From assembly GCF_014647835.1 (NCBI RefSeq), contig NZ_BMPY01000018.1, forward strand, positions 1 through 64,000: a stretch of 64,000 nt of DNA, read 5' to 3'. The translations under genes were made by a program, and so were the position numbers. This stretch comes from Microbispora rosea subsp. aerata (GTDB taxonomy: Bacteria > Actinomycetota > Actinomycetes > Streptosporangiales > Streptosporangiaceae). Below, piece by piece: positions 41,501 through 49,730 of this stretch; within the stretch, counting starts at the first letter, position 1, and each line of letters begins with the position of its first letter. Under the pieces are notes generated by a model. It saw nothing but the letters and a program-made list of their open reading frames with translations, ran no database searches and was not told the DNA's origin.

Positions 41501-43341
41501 CGCACCCCGCCGTCGCGGTCGCAGGACACGACCGTGGCGCACTCCTCGGGCAGCAGCCGCTCGTCGTCGTCGATGGCGATCGTGTAGACCCCGGCGCGCG
41601 GGCCCTGCCGCAGCACCTGCGGCATGCCGGGCAGGCCGCGCAGCACCTGCGCGCCGTCGAGCACGACGAGCACGTCGAACGGCCGCTCGTCGTAGGTCGC
41701 GAAGGCGGGCTCCGCGGACCGGTTGCCGCCCCCGCGTCCCAGGTCGTCCCAGCCCGCGGGGCCGCCGGTCAGGCGGGCGCCGCCCAGCGCCCCCAGGTAG
41801 GACCCCGAGCCGTTTTCCGCGTCGAGCCGCTCGGTCACCAGGGCGGCGAGCTCGGCGACCCTGCGGGCGGCGGCCTCGGGGTCGGCGCCGACGAGCGCGG
41901 CGCAGTCGGACGACAGGGCGGCTCCCCGGGCGGCGTCCGGCGCGCAGTGCGGCAGCCAGCGCACCCATCCCCACTGCCGGGCGCCGTCGGACCTGGCGGA
42001 CAGCACCACGATGGCCAGGTCGCGCGGGCTGTGCAGGGCGGCGGCCTGGCCGACGAGCCAGCGGGCGCAGCCCAGCGCGACGTCTCTGGGACCGGTGAGA
42101 CCGGCCACGCCGAGCCGCCGCATGACCAGCGCCACCGGGACGTCGTGGCAGGTGGGCGGCTCCCGGCGGGGCGCGTCCTGGGGCGTGCCGCTCTCGGGCT
42201 CGAACTCCAGGTCGGCGGGCAGGTCGGCCAGCCCCACGCGCAGCCGCAGCGCGTCGCGGTCGTGCACGCGGCGCTCCCACAGCCGATGGCGCGGGCCCGT
42301 CGCGGTGAGCAGCACCTCGGCGGGGTCGGGCGCGCCGTCGCGCCTGGCCTCCTCGTCCTCGCGCACCGCGCGGGCCACCTCCTCCTCGAAGGCGGCCATC
42401 CGCTCCCGGTACGCCTTGAGCGCCTTGCGGTACTTCTTCTTGCCGTGCCTGCGGTCGCTCACCCACTGGCCGATCATGATGAGCGGCGTCATGAACGCGA
42501 TCAGCAGGTAATACCAGGTGCGGGTGACGACGGCCATGACCACGCCGAGCACGGCGGGCAGCAGCGCGGCCAGCAGTTGCAGCCGCATCCCCTCGCCGCG
42601 CTTCGGCTCGGCGGGGACGGTGAACCGCCGCTGCCGCTCCGGCCGCTGCAGGCGCGGCGGGCGGTTGTAGGCGAGCCCGCCGTCCGGCAGCGCGTCGAGG
42701 TGGGCGTCCGGCGGCAGGACCGGCCCCAGGGTGAGCACCGAGCCGCCGCAGGCGAGCATCCCCCCGGCCGGCCAGGGCGTCGCCTCGGTGAGCGGCTCGC
42801 CGTCGAGCCGGGCGACCGGGCCGTCCCCGGAGACGGCGGGCTCCACGGTGGCCGTTCCGGGGGCCAGCCGCACCACCAGCGCGACCGGCGGCATCCGCGG
42901 GTCGGGCACGGAGATCACGCACGCGGGGTCGGCGCCGATCGTGTACGAGCCCAGCCCGATCCGGTGGACGACCCCCGCGCCGGGCCCGCCCACCACCCGC
43001 AGCTCGGCGGGCCCGCCGGGCTCCTCGGTCACCGTCGCGGCGGCGGCGTGGCCGTCCACGGCCACCAGGTCGCCATCCCTGAGCAGGCCGAACACGCGCG
43101 TGTCCGGGGCGACCGGGCGGCCGTCGACCCACAGCTTCGGCTCGCCGGACGGCCTGGCCTGCCGGTCCCGGTCCAGGTCGTACGGCGCGCGGGCGTGCGG
43201 GAGCCGTATGACGTTGGCGGGCCTGGCGGAGGAGGCGCCGTCGAGTGCCGCGGCGAGGGCGGCGACCGTGGTGCTCTCGTCGCCCTCGACCAGCACGTCG
43301 CGGCGGCCGTCCTCGCCGACCACGGTGAGCGTTATCCGCAT
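38512..43341 (-). CDS. FHA-domain FtsK/SpoIIIE-type ATPase, second EccC-like protein with two altered P-loops
   Basis: 1,609 residues. Residues about 1-80 look ubiquitin/YukD-like (MRITLTVVGEDGRRDVLV), about 128-195 an FHA domain (GSYTIGADPACVISV...), and about 252-292 two transmembrane helices. Three ATPase domains follow. Only D1 has a normal Walker A (GTTGAGKS, Lys718, with VLIIDEF). In D2 and D3 the invariant lysine is arginine (GGARSGRS, Arg1115; GPPRSGRS, Arg1427). FHA plus FtsK architecture resembles the firmicute EssC plan rather than EccC, and FHA domains read phosphothreonine. It may serve a distinct substrate set or the adjacent WXG100 protein. It is convergent with that gene and divergent from the Tad operon across 525 bp. 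Confidence 0.9.
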   Translation of the reverse strand: MRITLTVVGEDGRRDVLVEGDESTTVAALAAALDGASSARPANVIRLPHARAPYDLDRDRQARPSGEPKLWVDGRPVAPDTRVFGLLRDGDLVAVDGHAAAATVTEEPGGPAELRVVGGPGAGVVHRIGLGSYTIGADPACVISVPDPRMPPVALVVRLAPGTATVEPAVSGDGPVARLDGEPLTEATPWPAGGMLACGGSVLTLGPVLPPDAHLDALPDGGLAYNRPPRLQRPERQRRFTVPAEPKRGEGMRLQLLAALLPAVLGVVMAVVTRTWYYLLIAFMTPLIMIGQWVSDRRHGKKKYRKALKAYRERMAAFEEEVARAVREDEEARRDGAPDPAEVLLTATGPRHRLWERRVHDRDALRLRVGLADLPADLEFEPESGTPQDAPRREPPTCHDVPVALVMRRLGVAGLTGPRDVALGCARWLVGQAAALHSPRDLAIVVLSARSDGARQWGWVRWLPHCAPDAARGAALSSDCAALVGADPEAAARRVAELAALVTERLDAENGSGSYLGALGGARLTGGPAGWDDLGRGGGNRSAEPAFATYDERPFDVLVVLDGAQVLRGLPGMPQVLRQGPRAGVYTIAIDDDERLLPEECATVVSCDRDGGVRLHGGGLDAITGIRADQVSPAWAERLARALAPLRDVSREDPSAALPDAVRLLDLLEVSPDPAALAERQGRTTRALIGVGPDGPFEVDLSRDGPHALVAGTTGAGKSELLQTLICSLAVANRPDEMTFVLIDYKGGAAFKECVRLPHTVGMVSDLDGHLTQRALASLAAEIRRRERLLLDAGAKDIEDYQRARGATWVLAAGGVRRARGGGIFAAPVPESAGSKDLPPLPRLVLIIDEFAALVTELPDFVEGLVDIARRGRSLGIHLILATQRPAGVVTADIQANTSLRIALRVTDATESTDVIDVPDAAHISRTTPGRCYVRAGSSAPVAVQTARIGGRTPTARAVDAAEDVRVLDLPWQALGHPLPAPPSAEATTGGTDLALLVEALREAGKDMPRQPSPWLPPLPDRIVLDVGAGSPGAYGDDIAPGVLTSTARGPRGSADALDGSLLAAAAPYRPGAEEVPPLPYGVTDLPWEQGRRTLALDMRHGGHLLIAGGARSGRSSALRTIAGSIAAGASPEDVHLHAVDCGSGALLPLVALPHCGAVVTRDQLDRVERLLTRLRAEVGRRQHLLAEAGYASLAEARAAARSRAARDRAGVGTLPWMVLMLDRWEGYVAAFENYDYGRLVDAMLQLLREGPAVGLRAIVTSDRSGLLGQISTVFDDRLVLRLADPADYGLAGLPTRDLPSSMPPGRALAVGEHGLVESQIALLCDDPSGPAQVAVLQELARTAAARFGGADTPGTWAWPSEPPLRVDALPMRITASQALDLAPTHQPPSPLWALFGAGGDALTPMGVDLQSQGPAAVVAGPPRSGRSSALVTAVRSLLDQGTPVLVVTPRRSPLRDLAGAPGVIEVLDGNAKSVAGGGADDSGDLPGALDPLALLADHERYVVAVDDAELISPDSPLGMALEEILRTGRDGDHGLLVAGATGDMATAYRGFVAEARKGRTGLLLNVQNPADGDLFAVRLPRGAVGGPPGRGLLVVSGTVTPIQAAVPD

Positions 43342-43866
43342 GCGCGAACTCCCAGAAGGCGGTTGTGCGGCCTCGCGAAAAGCGTTTCATCCGGGGGCGT
43401 CCCCGTGAAGATCTCCGGTGCTGATCCGGGGCGTGCGCGCCCCTCGGCCCGCGGAACACCGTAACGGCGACTCCCGCGCTGAACTGCGCGTTTCCCGCAA
43501 TAGGGAAAGGTGCCTGTCATCGCGCCGTCGAGGACCCTCGTGGGGAGACGCCCTTCCCCGTACGGATCCGCTTGCGGGCCGTCCGCAATGGCACCAAGGG
43601 TGTGAACGTAGTGACATCTGGGAAAGAAGTGCATACCTCCTATCACGAAATATCGATGTAGTAAAGTCTTGTGTTGATATGATGCTAGATCAACTCCCGT
43701 TGACAGGCGTATTCCTAACGGATAAGCATGGGTCGCCGCTTGGTGGCGCTTATGGCGGCGCGAGCTGGCCATAATGGAGTGAATTCACAACAAACGGCAA
43801 GACCGTAAACAGATTCGAGCGGCCCGAAAACAGAAGGGCGCCCTCATCCCTGGGAGTCCCCCACCC
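43342..43866. promoter_or_regulatory. 525-bp divergent intergenic region with a likely Tad-operon promoter
   Basis: This gene-free stretch separates the FHA-ATPase from the Tad operon. Its right half (about 43600-43860) is much AT-richer than the neighbouring genes. TTGACA (43700-43705) followed after 17 bp by TAAGCA (43723-43728) is the best sigma70-type promoter found, reading toward cpaB with a leader of about 130 nt. A 32-codon frame at 43679-43774 overlaps this promoter and lacks a ribosome site. The left half holds no recognised feature. Confidence 0.5.
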
Positions 43867-44550
43867 ATGAGGATCAGCGAGAAGACGTCGCAGGACGGCC
43901 GGGCACCCGCGCGGCCGGGTCTGTCCGGGCCGGCCTCACGCAAGCTGCCCGTCCCGCCGAGGGAGCGCAAGCCCGCGCTCGCCGCGCTCGCCGTCCTCCT
44001 CATCCTGGGCGGCGCGCTCGCCACCACGCTGCTGGTCATGCGCAGCGGCGACCGCGTCTCCGCCGTGCAGATCACCCAGCAGGTGGGGGCCGGGCAGCTC
44101 ATCCCGCTGTCCGCGATGCGGGAGGTGCAGATCGCCGACACCGGCATCGAGTACGTCGCCTGGCGATACCGCGACCAGGTGGCCAAGACGTACGCCCGGG
44201 TGACGCTGCTGCCGGGCACGCTGCTCACCGAGCCGATGACCGCCAGGACGAGCGACCTGGTCGGTCCGGGCAAGGCCAAGGTCGGGCTCTCGCTCAAGCC
44301 CGGCCAGATGCCCACCGACCTCAAATGGAGCGACGTCGTCCAGGTGATCCACGTGCCGGCGGCCGGCCGGGGGTCCGGCAACGCCCAGCAGAAGGTGCTG
44401 GCCACCGCCGCCCGCGTGGTCGGCGTCTCCGCCGGGCGGTCCGGCGGCGGGCTGGTCACGATCGTCGTCGACACCTCGGCCGCGCCCGCCATCGCCCAGC
44501 ACGCGTCCAGCGGCGAGATCGCCCTCATCACGCTCCCGGGGGTCAAGTGA
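43867..44550 (+). CDS. cpaB: Flp/Tad pilus assembly protein CpaB/RcpC (SAF domain)
   Basis: 227 residues: a basic Pro-rich cytosolic start, one transmembrane helix (about 36-58) and an extracytoplasmic SAF domain (AVQITQQVGAGQLIPLSAMREV...). CpaB/RcpC proteins stabilise Tad pili at the envelope; in actinobacteria they are single-pass proteins without an outer-membrane secretin. First gene of an operon of about 12.6 kb in which nearly every stop overlaps or abuts the next start. No strong ribosome site is visible before ATG 43867. Confidence 0.85.
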   Translation: MRISEKTSQDGRAPARPGLSGPASRKLPVPPRERKPALAALAVLLILGGALATTLLVMRSGDRVSAVQITQQVGAGQLIPLSAMREVQIADTGIEYVAWRYRDQVAKTYARVTLLPGTLLTEPMTARTSDLVGPGKAKVGLSLKPGQMPTDLKWSDVVQVIHVPAAGRGSGNAQQKVLATAARVVGVSAGRSGGGLVTIVVDTSAAPAIAQHASSGEIALITLPGVK

Positions 44551-44551
44551 C

Positions 44552-45343
44552 GTGGCGCTGATCGTGCTCGCCGCCGACAAGGGGGCTCCCGGCGTGACCA
44601 CCGCGGCGACCGCCCTCGGCGCCGTGTGGCCCCGCCCGGTGTTGCTGGCCGAGTGCGATCCCTCCGGGGGCGACCTCGCCTACCGGCTGCCGGGCGAGGA
44701 CGGCAACGTGCTGAACCCGGAGCGCGGCCTGCTCAGCCTCGGCGCGGTCGCCCGGCGCGGGGTCCACGCCGAGCTGATCTACGAGCACACGCAGAAACTC
44801 GTCGGCGGCCTCGACGTGCTCACCGGCCTGACCAACGGCGAGCAGGCGGCCGGCCTCACCTGGCTGTGGGGCCCGCTCGGACGGGCGTTCGCCGCCCTGC
44901 CGCAGGCCGACGTGCTCGCCGACTGCGGCAGGCTCGGGCTGCACCCGCAGATAGGCGACCTGATCGCCGAGGCCGACCAGGTGGTGCTGTTCACCCGTGC
45001 CAGCCTCGACCACGTCGCCCACCTGCGCGAACGGCTGTCGCTCATCGGGCGGAAGGTCGGGGTCGTGGTGATCGCCGACCCCCGGTCGTACCGGTCGTCG
45101 CTGGAGGACATCCGGCGCATCGTCTCCGGCTGGGACGTCTCCTTCGTCGGCGGCCTCGCGTACGACCCGAAGGGAGCGGAACTGCTGCGCGGCCAGTGGG
45201 GCGGGCGGCTCGACCGCAGCCTCCTGATCCGTACGGCGAGGGAGCTGGCCACGCGCCTGGCCGCGCAGCTCGCCGCGGGCGGCGACAAAGCGGGGCCGCC
45301 CGCCGTCAGGCCGGTGACCAGGGAGCCGGAGGTGCGGTCGTGA
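44552..45343 (+). CDS. tadZ: TadZ/CpaE-like MinD/ParA-family protein
   Basis: 263 residues from GTG 44552, one base after the cpaB stop. The deviant Walker A reads ADKGAPGVTTAATAL: the signature lysine is kept but the usual GKT is GVT, so nucleotide binding may be weakened. DCGRLG replaces the usual Walker B region. TadZ proteins localise Tad assembly at the pole or membrane. The 4-bp overlap with tadA confirms its place in the pilus operon. Confidence 0.82.
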   Translation: MALIVLAADKGAPGVTTAATALGAVWPRPVLLAECDPSGGDLAYRLPGEDGNVLNPERGLLSLGAVARRGVHAELIYEHTQKLVGGLDVLTGLTNGEQAAGLTWLWGPLGRAFAALPQADVLADCGRLGLHPQIGDLIAEADQVVLFTRASLDHVAHLRERLSLIGRKVGVVVIADPRSYRSSLEDIRRIVSGWDVSFVGGLAYDPKGAELLRGQWGGRLDRSLLIRTARELATRLAAQLAAGGDKAGPPAVRPVTREPEVRS

Positions 45344-46656
45344 ACTCCCAGCGGCGTCCGGTCGACCACAGTCTGGTGAAGCGGTTCCGGCAGGAGGTCG
45401 GCGACCGGCTGGCACACCAGCGGCGGCTCGACCAGGCGAGCGGCGTGCCCCCGATGTCGGGGGAGGACGAGCGGCAGTTCGCCCGGGCGCTGATCGCCCA
45501 GGTGCTCGAGGAGCACGCGCGCAACGAGATCGGCATGGGGCGCACCCCGCCCACGGCCGAGGAGGAGGAGGCGCTGGCGGCGGGCATCCACGCCGCGCTG
45601 TTCGGCGTCGGCCGCCTCCAGCCGCTGCTCGACGACCCCGAGGTCGAGAACATCGACATCAACGGCTGCGACCGGGTCTTCGTCAGCTACGCCGACGGCC
45701 AGGAGGTCATGCACGAGCCCGTCGCGGACTCCGACGAGGAGCTCATCGAGCTGATCCAGATCCTGGCGGCCTACTCGGGCCTGTCGTCGCGGCCCTTCGA
45801 CACCGCCAACCCGCAGCTCGACCTGCGCCTGCCGGACGGCTCCCGTCTGTCGGCCGTCATGGACGTGACCGTGCGGCCGGCGCTGTCGATCCGCCGCGCC
45901 CGCCTCGGCAAGGTGTTCCTCAGCGACCTGGTCGGCAACGGCACGCTCACCCCCGAGCTGGGCCGCTTCCTGACGGCCGCGGTGGCCGCGCGGAAGAACA
46001 TCATGATCGCGGGGTCGACGAACGCGGGCAAGACCACGCTGCTGCGGGCGCTGGCCAACGAGATCCCGCCGCACGAGCGGCTGATCACGGTGGAGCGGGC
46101 GCTGGAGCTCGGGCTCGACCAGTTCCCCGAGCTGCACCCCAACGTGGTGGCCTTCGAGCAACGCCTGCCCAACTCCGAGGGGCAGGGCGAGATCACCATG
46201 GCCGAGCTGGTGCGCCGGTCCCTGCGCATGAACCCCTCCCGGGTGATCGTCGGCGAGGTGCTGGGCGACGAGATCGTCACGATGCTCAACGCGATGACCC
46301 AGGGCAACGACGGCTCGCTGTCCACGATCCACGCCAACTCCAGCATGGAGGTGTTCAACCGCATCGCGACGTACGCGCTGCAGGCCGAGGAACGGCTGCC
46401 GATCGAGGCCACCCACATGCTCATCGCCGGGGCCATCGACTTCGTGGTGTTCATCGAGAAGCGCAACGACTACCACAGGGGAGGCACGCTGCGGCGCTAC
46501 GTGTCCAGCGTGCGGGAGGTCACCGGCTGCGACGGGCGCGTGCTGTCCTCGGAGGTGTTCGCCATGGCGGGCGACTACCTCGTGCCGCACGCCCCGATCT
46601 CCTGCGCCGAGGAGCTGGCGGCCCACGGCTACGACCCGGCGCGGGGAGCGTGGTGA
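45340..46656 (+). CDS. tadA: Tad pilus secretion ATPase TadA/CpaF
   Basis: 438 residues from GTG 45340 overlapping the tadZ stop (GGAGGTG upstream); a longer open frame exists but reads through tadZ in another frame. The N-terminal domain includes FGVGRLQPLLDDPEVENIDING, then Walker A GSTNAGKTT (Lys231), the Asp box (ITVERALELGLDQ), Walker B (PSRVIVGEVLGDE) and the His box (GSLSTIHANS). This hexameric ATPase powers pilus extension through TadB/TadC. Family typical in length and motifs. Confidence 0.95.
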   Translation: MNSQRRPVDHSLVKRFRQEVGDRLAHQRRLDQASGVPPMSGEDERQFARALIAQVLEEHARNEIGMGRTPPTAEEEEALAAGIHAALFGVGRLQPLLDDPEVENIDINGCDRVFVSYADGQEVMHEPVADSDEELIELIQILAAYSGLSSRPFDTANPQLDLRLPDGSRLSAVMDVTVRPALSIRRARLGKVFLSDLVGNGTLTPELGRFLTAAVAARKNIMIAGSTNAGKTTLLRALANEIPPHERLITVERALELGLDQFPELHPNVVAFEQRLPNSEGQGEITMAELVRRSLRMNPSRVIVGEVLGDEIVTMLNAMTQGNDGSLSTIHANSSMEVFNRIATYALQAEERLPIEATHMLIAGAIDFVVFIEKRNDYHRGGTLRRYVSSVREVTGCDGRVLSSEVFAMAGDYLVPHAPISCAEELAAHGYDPARGAW

Positions 46657-47603
46657 TGAGCGACCTGCTGCCCGGGCTGCCTCCCGGCGCCTTCGGCCCC
46701 CTGGCGCTGCTGGCCGGGGCCGCGGTGGGCGGCGGCCTCTTCCTGTTCGCCTTGGCCCTGTACGGCCTGCGCCCCCGGCCGGCCGGCCCGGACGGCAGAG
46801 CCAGGCGGATGCGCCTGCTGCGCGCCCTGTCCACACGCTCGGCCATCGCCGCGGTGACGGGTGTCGTCGTGCTGGTGGTCACCGGCTGGCCGGTCATCGC
46901 CGCGGGAGCCGTACTGCTGGTCCTGGCCTGGCGCGGTTTGACCGGCGGCGCGGCCGAGGAGCGGGCCGCGATGCGGCGCCTGGAGGGCCTCGCGGCGTGG
47001 ACCGAGTCGCTGCGCGACACGATCGCCGGCGCCGCCGGGCTCGAACAGGCCATCCCCTCCTCGGTCCGGGCCGCGTCCCCCACGTTGCAGCCGCACCTGC
47101 GGGCCCTGGTCGACCGGCTGCACACCCGGATGCCCCTCGCCGACGCGCTGCGGATGTTCGCCGACGAGCTGGACGACACCTCGGCCGACCTCGTCGTGGC
47201 GGCGCTGATCCTCAACTCCCGGCTGCGCGGCCCGGGCCTGCGCGACGTGCTGTCGGCCCTGGCGGTCTCGGCCCGGGAGGAGCTGGACATGCGCCGGCGG
47301 GTGGAGGCCGAGCGCAGGTCCACCCGCAAGAGCGTGCAGATCGTGGTCGGCACCGCCCTCGCCTTCGCCGCCGCGCTGGTGGTCTTCAACCGCTCGTACG
47401 TCGAGGAGTACGACTCCCTGCTCGGCCAGGCCGTGCTCGTCGTGGTGGCGGGCCTGTTCGGCGCGGGGTTCGCCTGGATGCGGCGGCTCGCCCGCTTCGA
47501 CAAGCCGGCCAGGATCCTGGCCCCCTACCACCGCCCCACCGACGGGCCGATCGTGAAGAGGGCCGCAGGAAGGGGCGGTGAGCTGCTCCATGACCAGGCC
47601 TGA
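46656..47603 (+). CDS. tadB: Tad pilus membrane platform protein TadB
   Basis: 315 residues; ATG 46656 overlaps the tadA stop (TGATGA). Hydrophobic N-terminal helices (about 15-35 and 60-100), a cytosolic T2SS-F domain (about 110-250, with ERAAMRRLEGLAAWTESLRDTIAG and LADALRMFADEL) and C-terminal helices (about 235-270) match TadB, the inner-membrane platform that pairs with TadC. The C-terminal basic tail is slightly long. Confidence 0.85.
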   Translation: MSDLLPGLPPGAFGPLALLAGAAVGGGLFLFALALYGLRPRPAGPDGRARRMRLLRALSTRSAIAAVTGVVVLVVTGWPVIAAGAVLLVLAWRGLTGGAAEERAAMRRLEGLAAWTESLRDTIAGAAGLEQAIPSSVRAASPTLQPHLRALVDRLHTRMPLADALRMFADELDDTSADLVVAALILNSRLRGPGLRDVLSALAVSAREELDMRRRVEAERRSTRKSVQIVVGTALAFAAALVVFNRSYVEEYDSLLGQAVLVVVAGLFGAGFAWMRRLARFDKPARILAPYHRPTDGPIVKRAAGRGGELLHDQA

Positions 47604-47696
47604 TCGTGCGCAAGGCCGCCGAGATGCCCCGGGTCCCGTGTCCGCGGCACTCGTGATCGCGTACGGCCGGGGTCACGCGGACGAGCGGAGGATGCC

Positions 47697-48704
47697 GTGA
47701 TCGAGACCGTGCTCGCCGGGGCCGTGCTCGGCCTGGGGATCTTCCTGCTGGTGCGGGCGCTCTTCCCGCCCAGGCCCGGTCTCATCGCCCGGCTGGCCGC
47801 GCTCGACCAGGCCCGGGACGGCACGAGCGGGCCGCGGGCCCCGCTGATCGCGCCGGAGGAGGACGTCAGCGAGTTCCGCCGCATGCTCGGCGTCCGCCTC
47901 GCCCGTTTCTACGCCGCCCGCGGCTGGGAAGCCCGCTCGGTCAAGGCCGACCTGGCGCTGCTCGGCAAGTCCTTCGAGGGGTTCCTCGCGACCAAGCTGC
48001 TGCTCGGGGTCTCGGGCCTGCTGGCGTTCCCGATCCTCGTGGGCTGGCTCGCGCTGATGGGGTGGGGCGTCTCGCTGCAGGTGCCGTTCTGGTCGGCCCT
48101 CGCCGTCTGCGTGATCTTCTTCCTGCTGCCCGACGTGCAGATCCGCCGCGACGCCGCCGTACGCCGCCGGGACTTCCGGCACGCCGTGGGCGCCTTCCTC
48201 GACCTCGTGGCGATGAACCTCGCCGGCGGCAGGGGCGTGCCCGAGGCGCTGATGATGGCGGTCGCCGTGGGCAGCCCCGCCACCACGCACGCGGCGCTGA
48301 ACGGCGCCCTGCACGGCGGCGCGTCCGCCGCCTCCGCAAGCGTGAACGGCGCCGGGCCCATGGCCGGCTCCAACTGGGCGATGGAACGCATCCGCGAGGC
48401 GCTGGCGAACGCCAGGATCGTCGGCATCACCCCGTGGCAGGCCCTCGGCCAGCTCGGCGACGAGATCAACGTGGACGAGCTGCGGGACCTGTCGGCCGCG
48501 CTCGGACTCGTGGCCGACGACGGCGCCAAGGTCCGCGCCTCCCTCTCCGCCCGGGCCGCCACCCTGCGCCGCCGCGAACTCGCGGAGGTCGAGGGCAAGG
48601 CCGGGGAGCGGTCCCAGTCGATGCTCGTCGCCCAGCTCCTGCTGTGCGCGGGCTTCGTGATCTTTCTCACCTTTCCCGCAGCCATGAAGATGTTGGGGGC
48701 CTGA
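47697..48704 (+). CDS. tadC: Tad pilus membrane platform protein TadC
   Basis: 335 residues from GTG 47697 (GCGGAGGA upstream). N-terminal helix, two helices near 105-150, a cytosolic T2SS-F domain (FRHAVGAFLDLVAMNLAGGRGVPEAL; VDELRDLSAALGLV) and a C-terminal helix (LLCAGFVIFLTFPAAMKML). An Ala/Gly/Ser-rich insertion (about 200-220) is unusual. The 93-bp space after tadB is the widest between genes of the operon. It overlaps the pilin gene by one base (TGATG). Confidence 0.85.
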   Translation: MIETVLAGAVLGLGIFLLVRALFPPRPGLIARLAALDQARDGTSGPRAPLIAPEEDVSEFRRMLGVRLARFYAARGWEARSVKADLALLGKSFEGFLATKLLLGVSGLLAFPILVGWLALMGWGVSLQVPFWSALAVCVIFFLLPDVQIRRDAAVRRRDFRHAVGAFLDLVAMNLAGGRGVPEALMMAVAVGSPATTHAALNGALHGGASAASASVNGAGPMAGSNWAMERIREALANARIVGITPWQALGQLGDEINVDELRDLSAALGLVADDGAKVRASLSARAATLRRRELAEVEGKAGERSQSMLVAQLLLCAGFVIFLTFPAAMKMLGA

Positions 48705-48961
48705 TGCTCTGGTTTCACTATCTGATCGCCGTGCTCCACGTGCGGCTGGACCGCGCCAGGAACGCCCCGTCCAGGGGAGCCTCGGCGGTCGAATGGGTGA
48801 TCATCACCGCGATCGTCGCCGGAGTCGCGCTCGGCCTGGCCACGCTCATCAAGCAGCTGGTCGAGCAGAAGCAGGCCGACATTCAAAACAGCTTCGGCGG
48901 CGGTGGCGGTGTCGGCGGTGGCGGCGACTTCGAGGGCCGCGATGGCGGTTTCGGGGAGTGA
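48704..48961 (+). CDS. flp: Flp-type pilin candidate with Gly-rich tail
   Basis: 85 residues. After a basic leader comes RGASAVEWVIITAIVAGVALGLATLI, a class III prepilin pattern: cleavage is expected after Gly with Glu at +5 of the mature protein. The hydrophobic assembly helix is followed by QNSF and a Gly-rich tail (GGGGGVGGGGDFEGRDGGFGE) not usual in Flp pilins. The leader (about 27 residues) is longer than typical. The gene follows tadC directly. No prepilin peptidase (TadV) is in the window. Confidence 0.78.
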   Translation: MLWFHYLIAVLHVRLDRARNAPSRGASAVEWVIITAIVAGVALGLATLIKQLVEQKQADIQNSFGGGGGVGGGGDFEGRDGGFGE

Positions 48962-48992
48962 CGGGCACCGGCGACGTGACGACCGTGCGGGC

Positions 48993-49730
48993 ATGGCGGC
49001 CATGCGCGGCCTGACGGGCTCGCGCGCCGCAACCGCCGTACGGCACGCGGACGCGCCAGTCGCTGTGGACGTCGTCAGCTCTGTCACCCGCACGCGCGAG
49101 CCCGACATGCCCGGCCGAGACAGACGCGGCCGTGACACGCGCGAGCGTGGCGGACGCGGTCTTGACGTGCCCGGCGGTGGCGGACGCGCCCATGCTTCGC
49201 GCGAGCGTGGCGGCGTGACGGCCGCGTGTGGACACACTCGCGTGCGGCACGGCCACCGGTCGCCGACCCGGCGATGCGGGCCGGGCGAGTACGCCGGGCG
49301 CGCCGAACGGGGCCCACGCGCCGAGCGACGCGAGCGCGGGGCCACGGTGATCGAGCTCGCCATGCTCATGCCGGTCGTGCTCGCCGTCGTGCTGCTCATC
49401 GTCCAGGTCACGCTCTGGTTCCACGGCCGTCAGGTCGCCGACGCCGCCGCGCGGGAGGGCGCGCGGATCGCGCGCGCCGGGGGCTCCGACGGCTGGCAGG
49501 AGGCGGCCGAGAGCAAGGCGCAGCAGATCGTGCAGGCCGTCGGGCCGCAGCTGCTGAAGAACGCCCAGGCGAAGGCGTGGGAGCAGGGCGACCAGCGCGG
49601 CGTGGAGGTCACCGGCAGCGCCGTCCAAGTGGTGCCGCTGCTGCCCGAGCTGACCTTCACGATCACCTCACGCTTCGGCGGGCCGATCGAATGCTTCCGC
49701 CCCGACGACGGCTCGGACGGCTGCGAATGA
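48993..49730 (+). CDS. tadE: TadE-family pseudopilin, start uncertain
   Basis: The well-supported part is the last 140 residues: RERGATVIELAMLMPVVLAVVLLIVQVTLWFHGRQ, a TadE-type hydrophobic segment, then a helical and beta extracytoplasmic domain ending in a cysteine pair. Upstream the frame is open but Arg/Gly/His-rich and repetitive; it includes CGCGCGAGCGTGGCGG at 49138-49153 and again at 49198-49213, exactly 60 bp apart. ATG 48993 is a formal start without a ribosome site. A start near 49200-49320 would give a normal short leader. Minor pilin of the Tad system. Confidence 0.72.
   Translation: MAAMRGLTGSRAATAVRHADAPVAVDVVSSVTRTREPDMPGRDRRGRDTRERGGRGLDVPGGGGRAHASRERGGVTAACGHTRVRHGHRSPTRRCGPGEYAGRAERGPRAERRERGATVIELAMLMPVVLAVVLLIVQVTLWFHGRQVADAAAREGARIARAGGSDGWQEAAESKAQQIVQAVGPQLLKNAQAKAWEQGDQRGVEVTGSAVQVVPLLPELTFTITSRFGGPIECFRPDDGSDGCE
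49138..49213. repeat. Two 16-bp direct repeats 60 bp apart
   Basis: CGCGCGAGCGTGGCGG occurs at 49138-49153 and 49198-49213 upstream of the certain part of tadE. The surrounding 60-bp unit is partly duplicated (GGCGGACGCG), suggesting slippage in sequence of doubtful coding value. Confidence 0.6.

Noticed and set aside
38464-43464. Plus-strand open frame of 1,666 codons opposite the FHA-EccC gene
   Set aside because: Antisense of a well-supported ATPase gene; no domain recognised and it overlaps the terminator hairpin and start region.
43679-43774. Possible 32-residue small protein before the Tad operon
   Set aside because: It overlaps the best promoter candidate, has no ribosome-binding site and shows no recognisable sequence.
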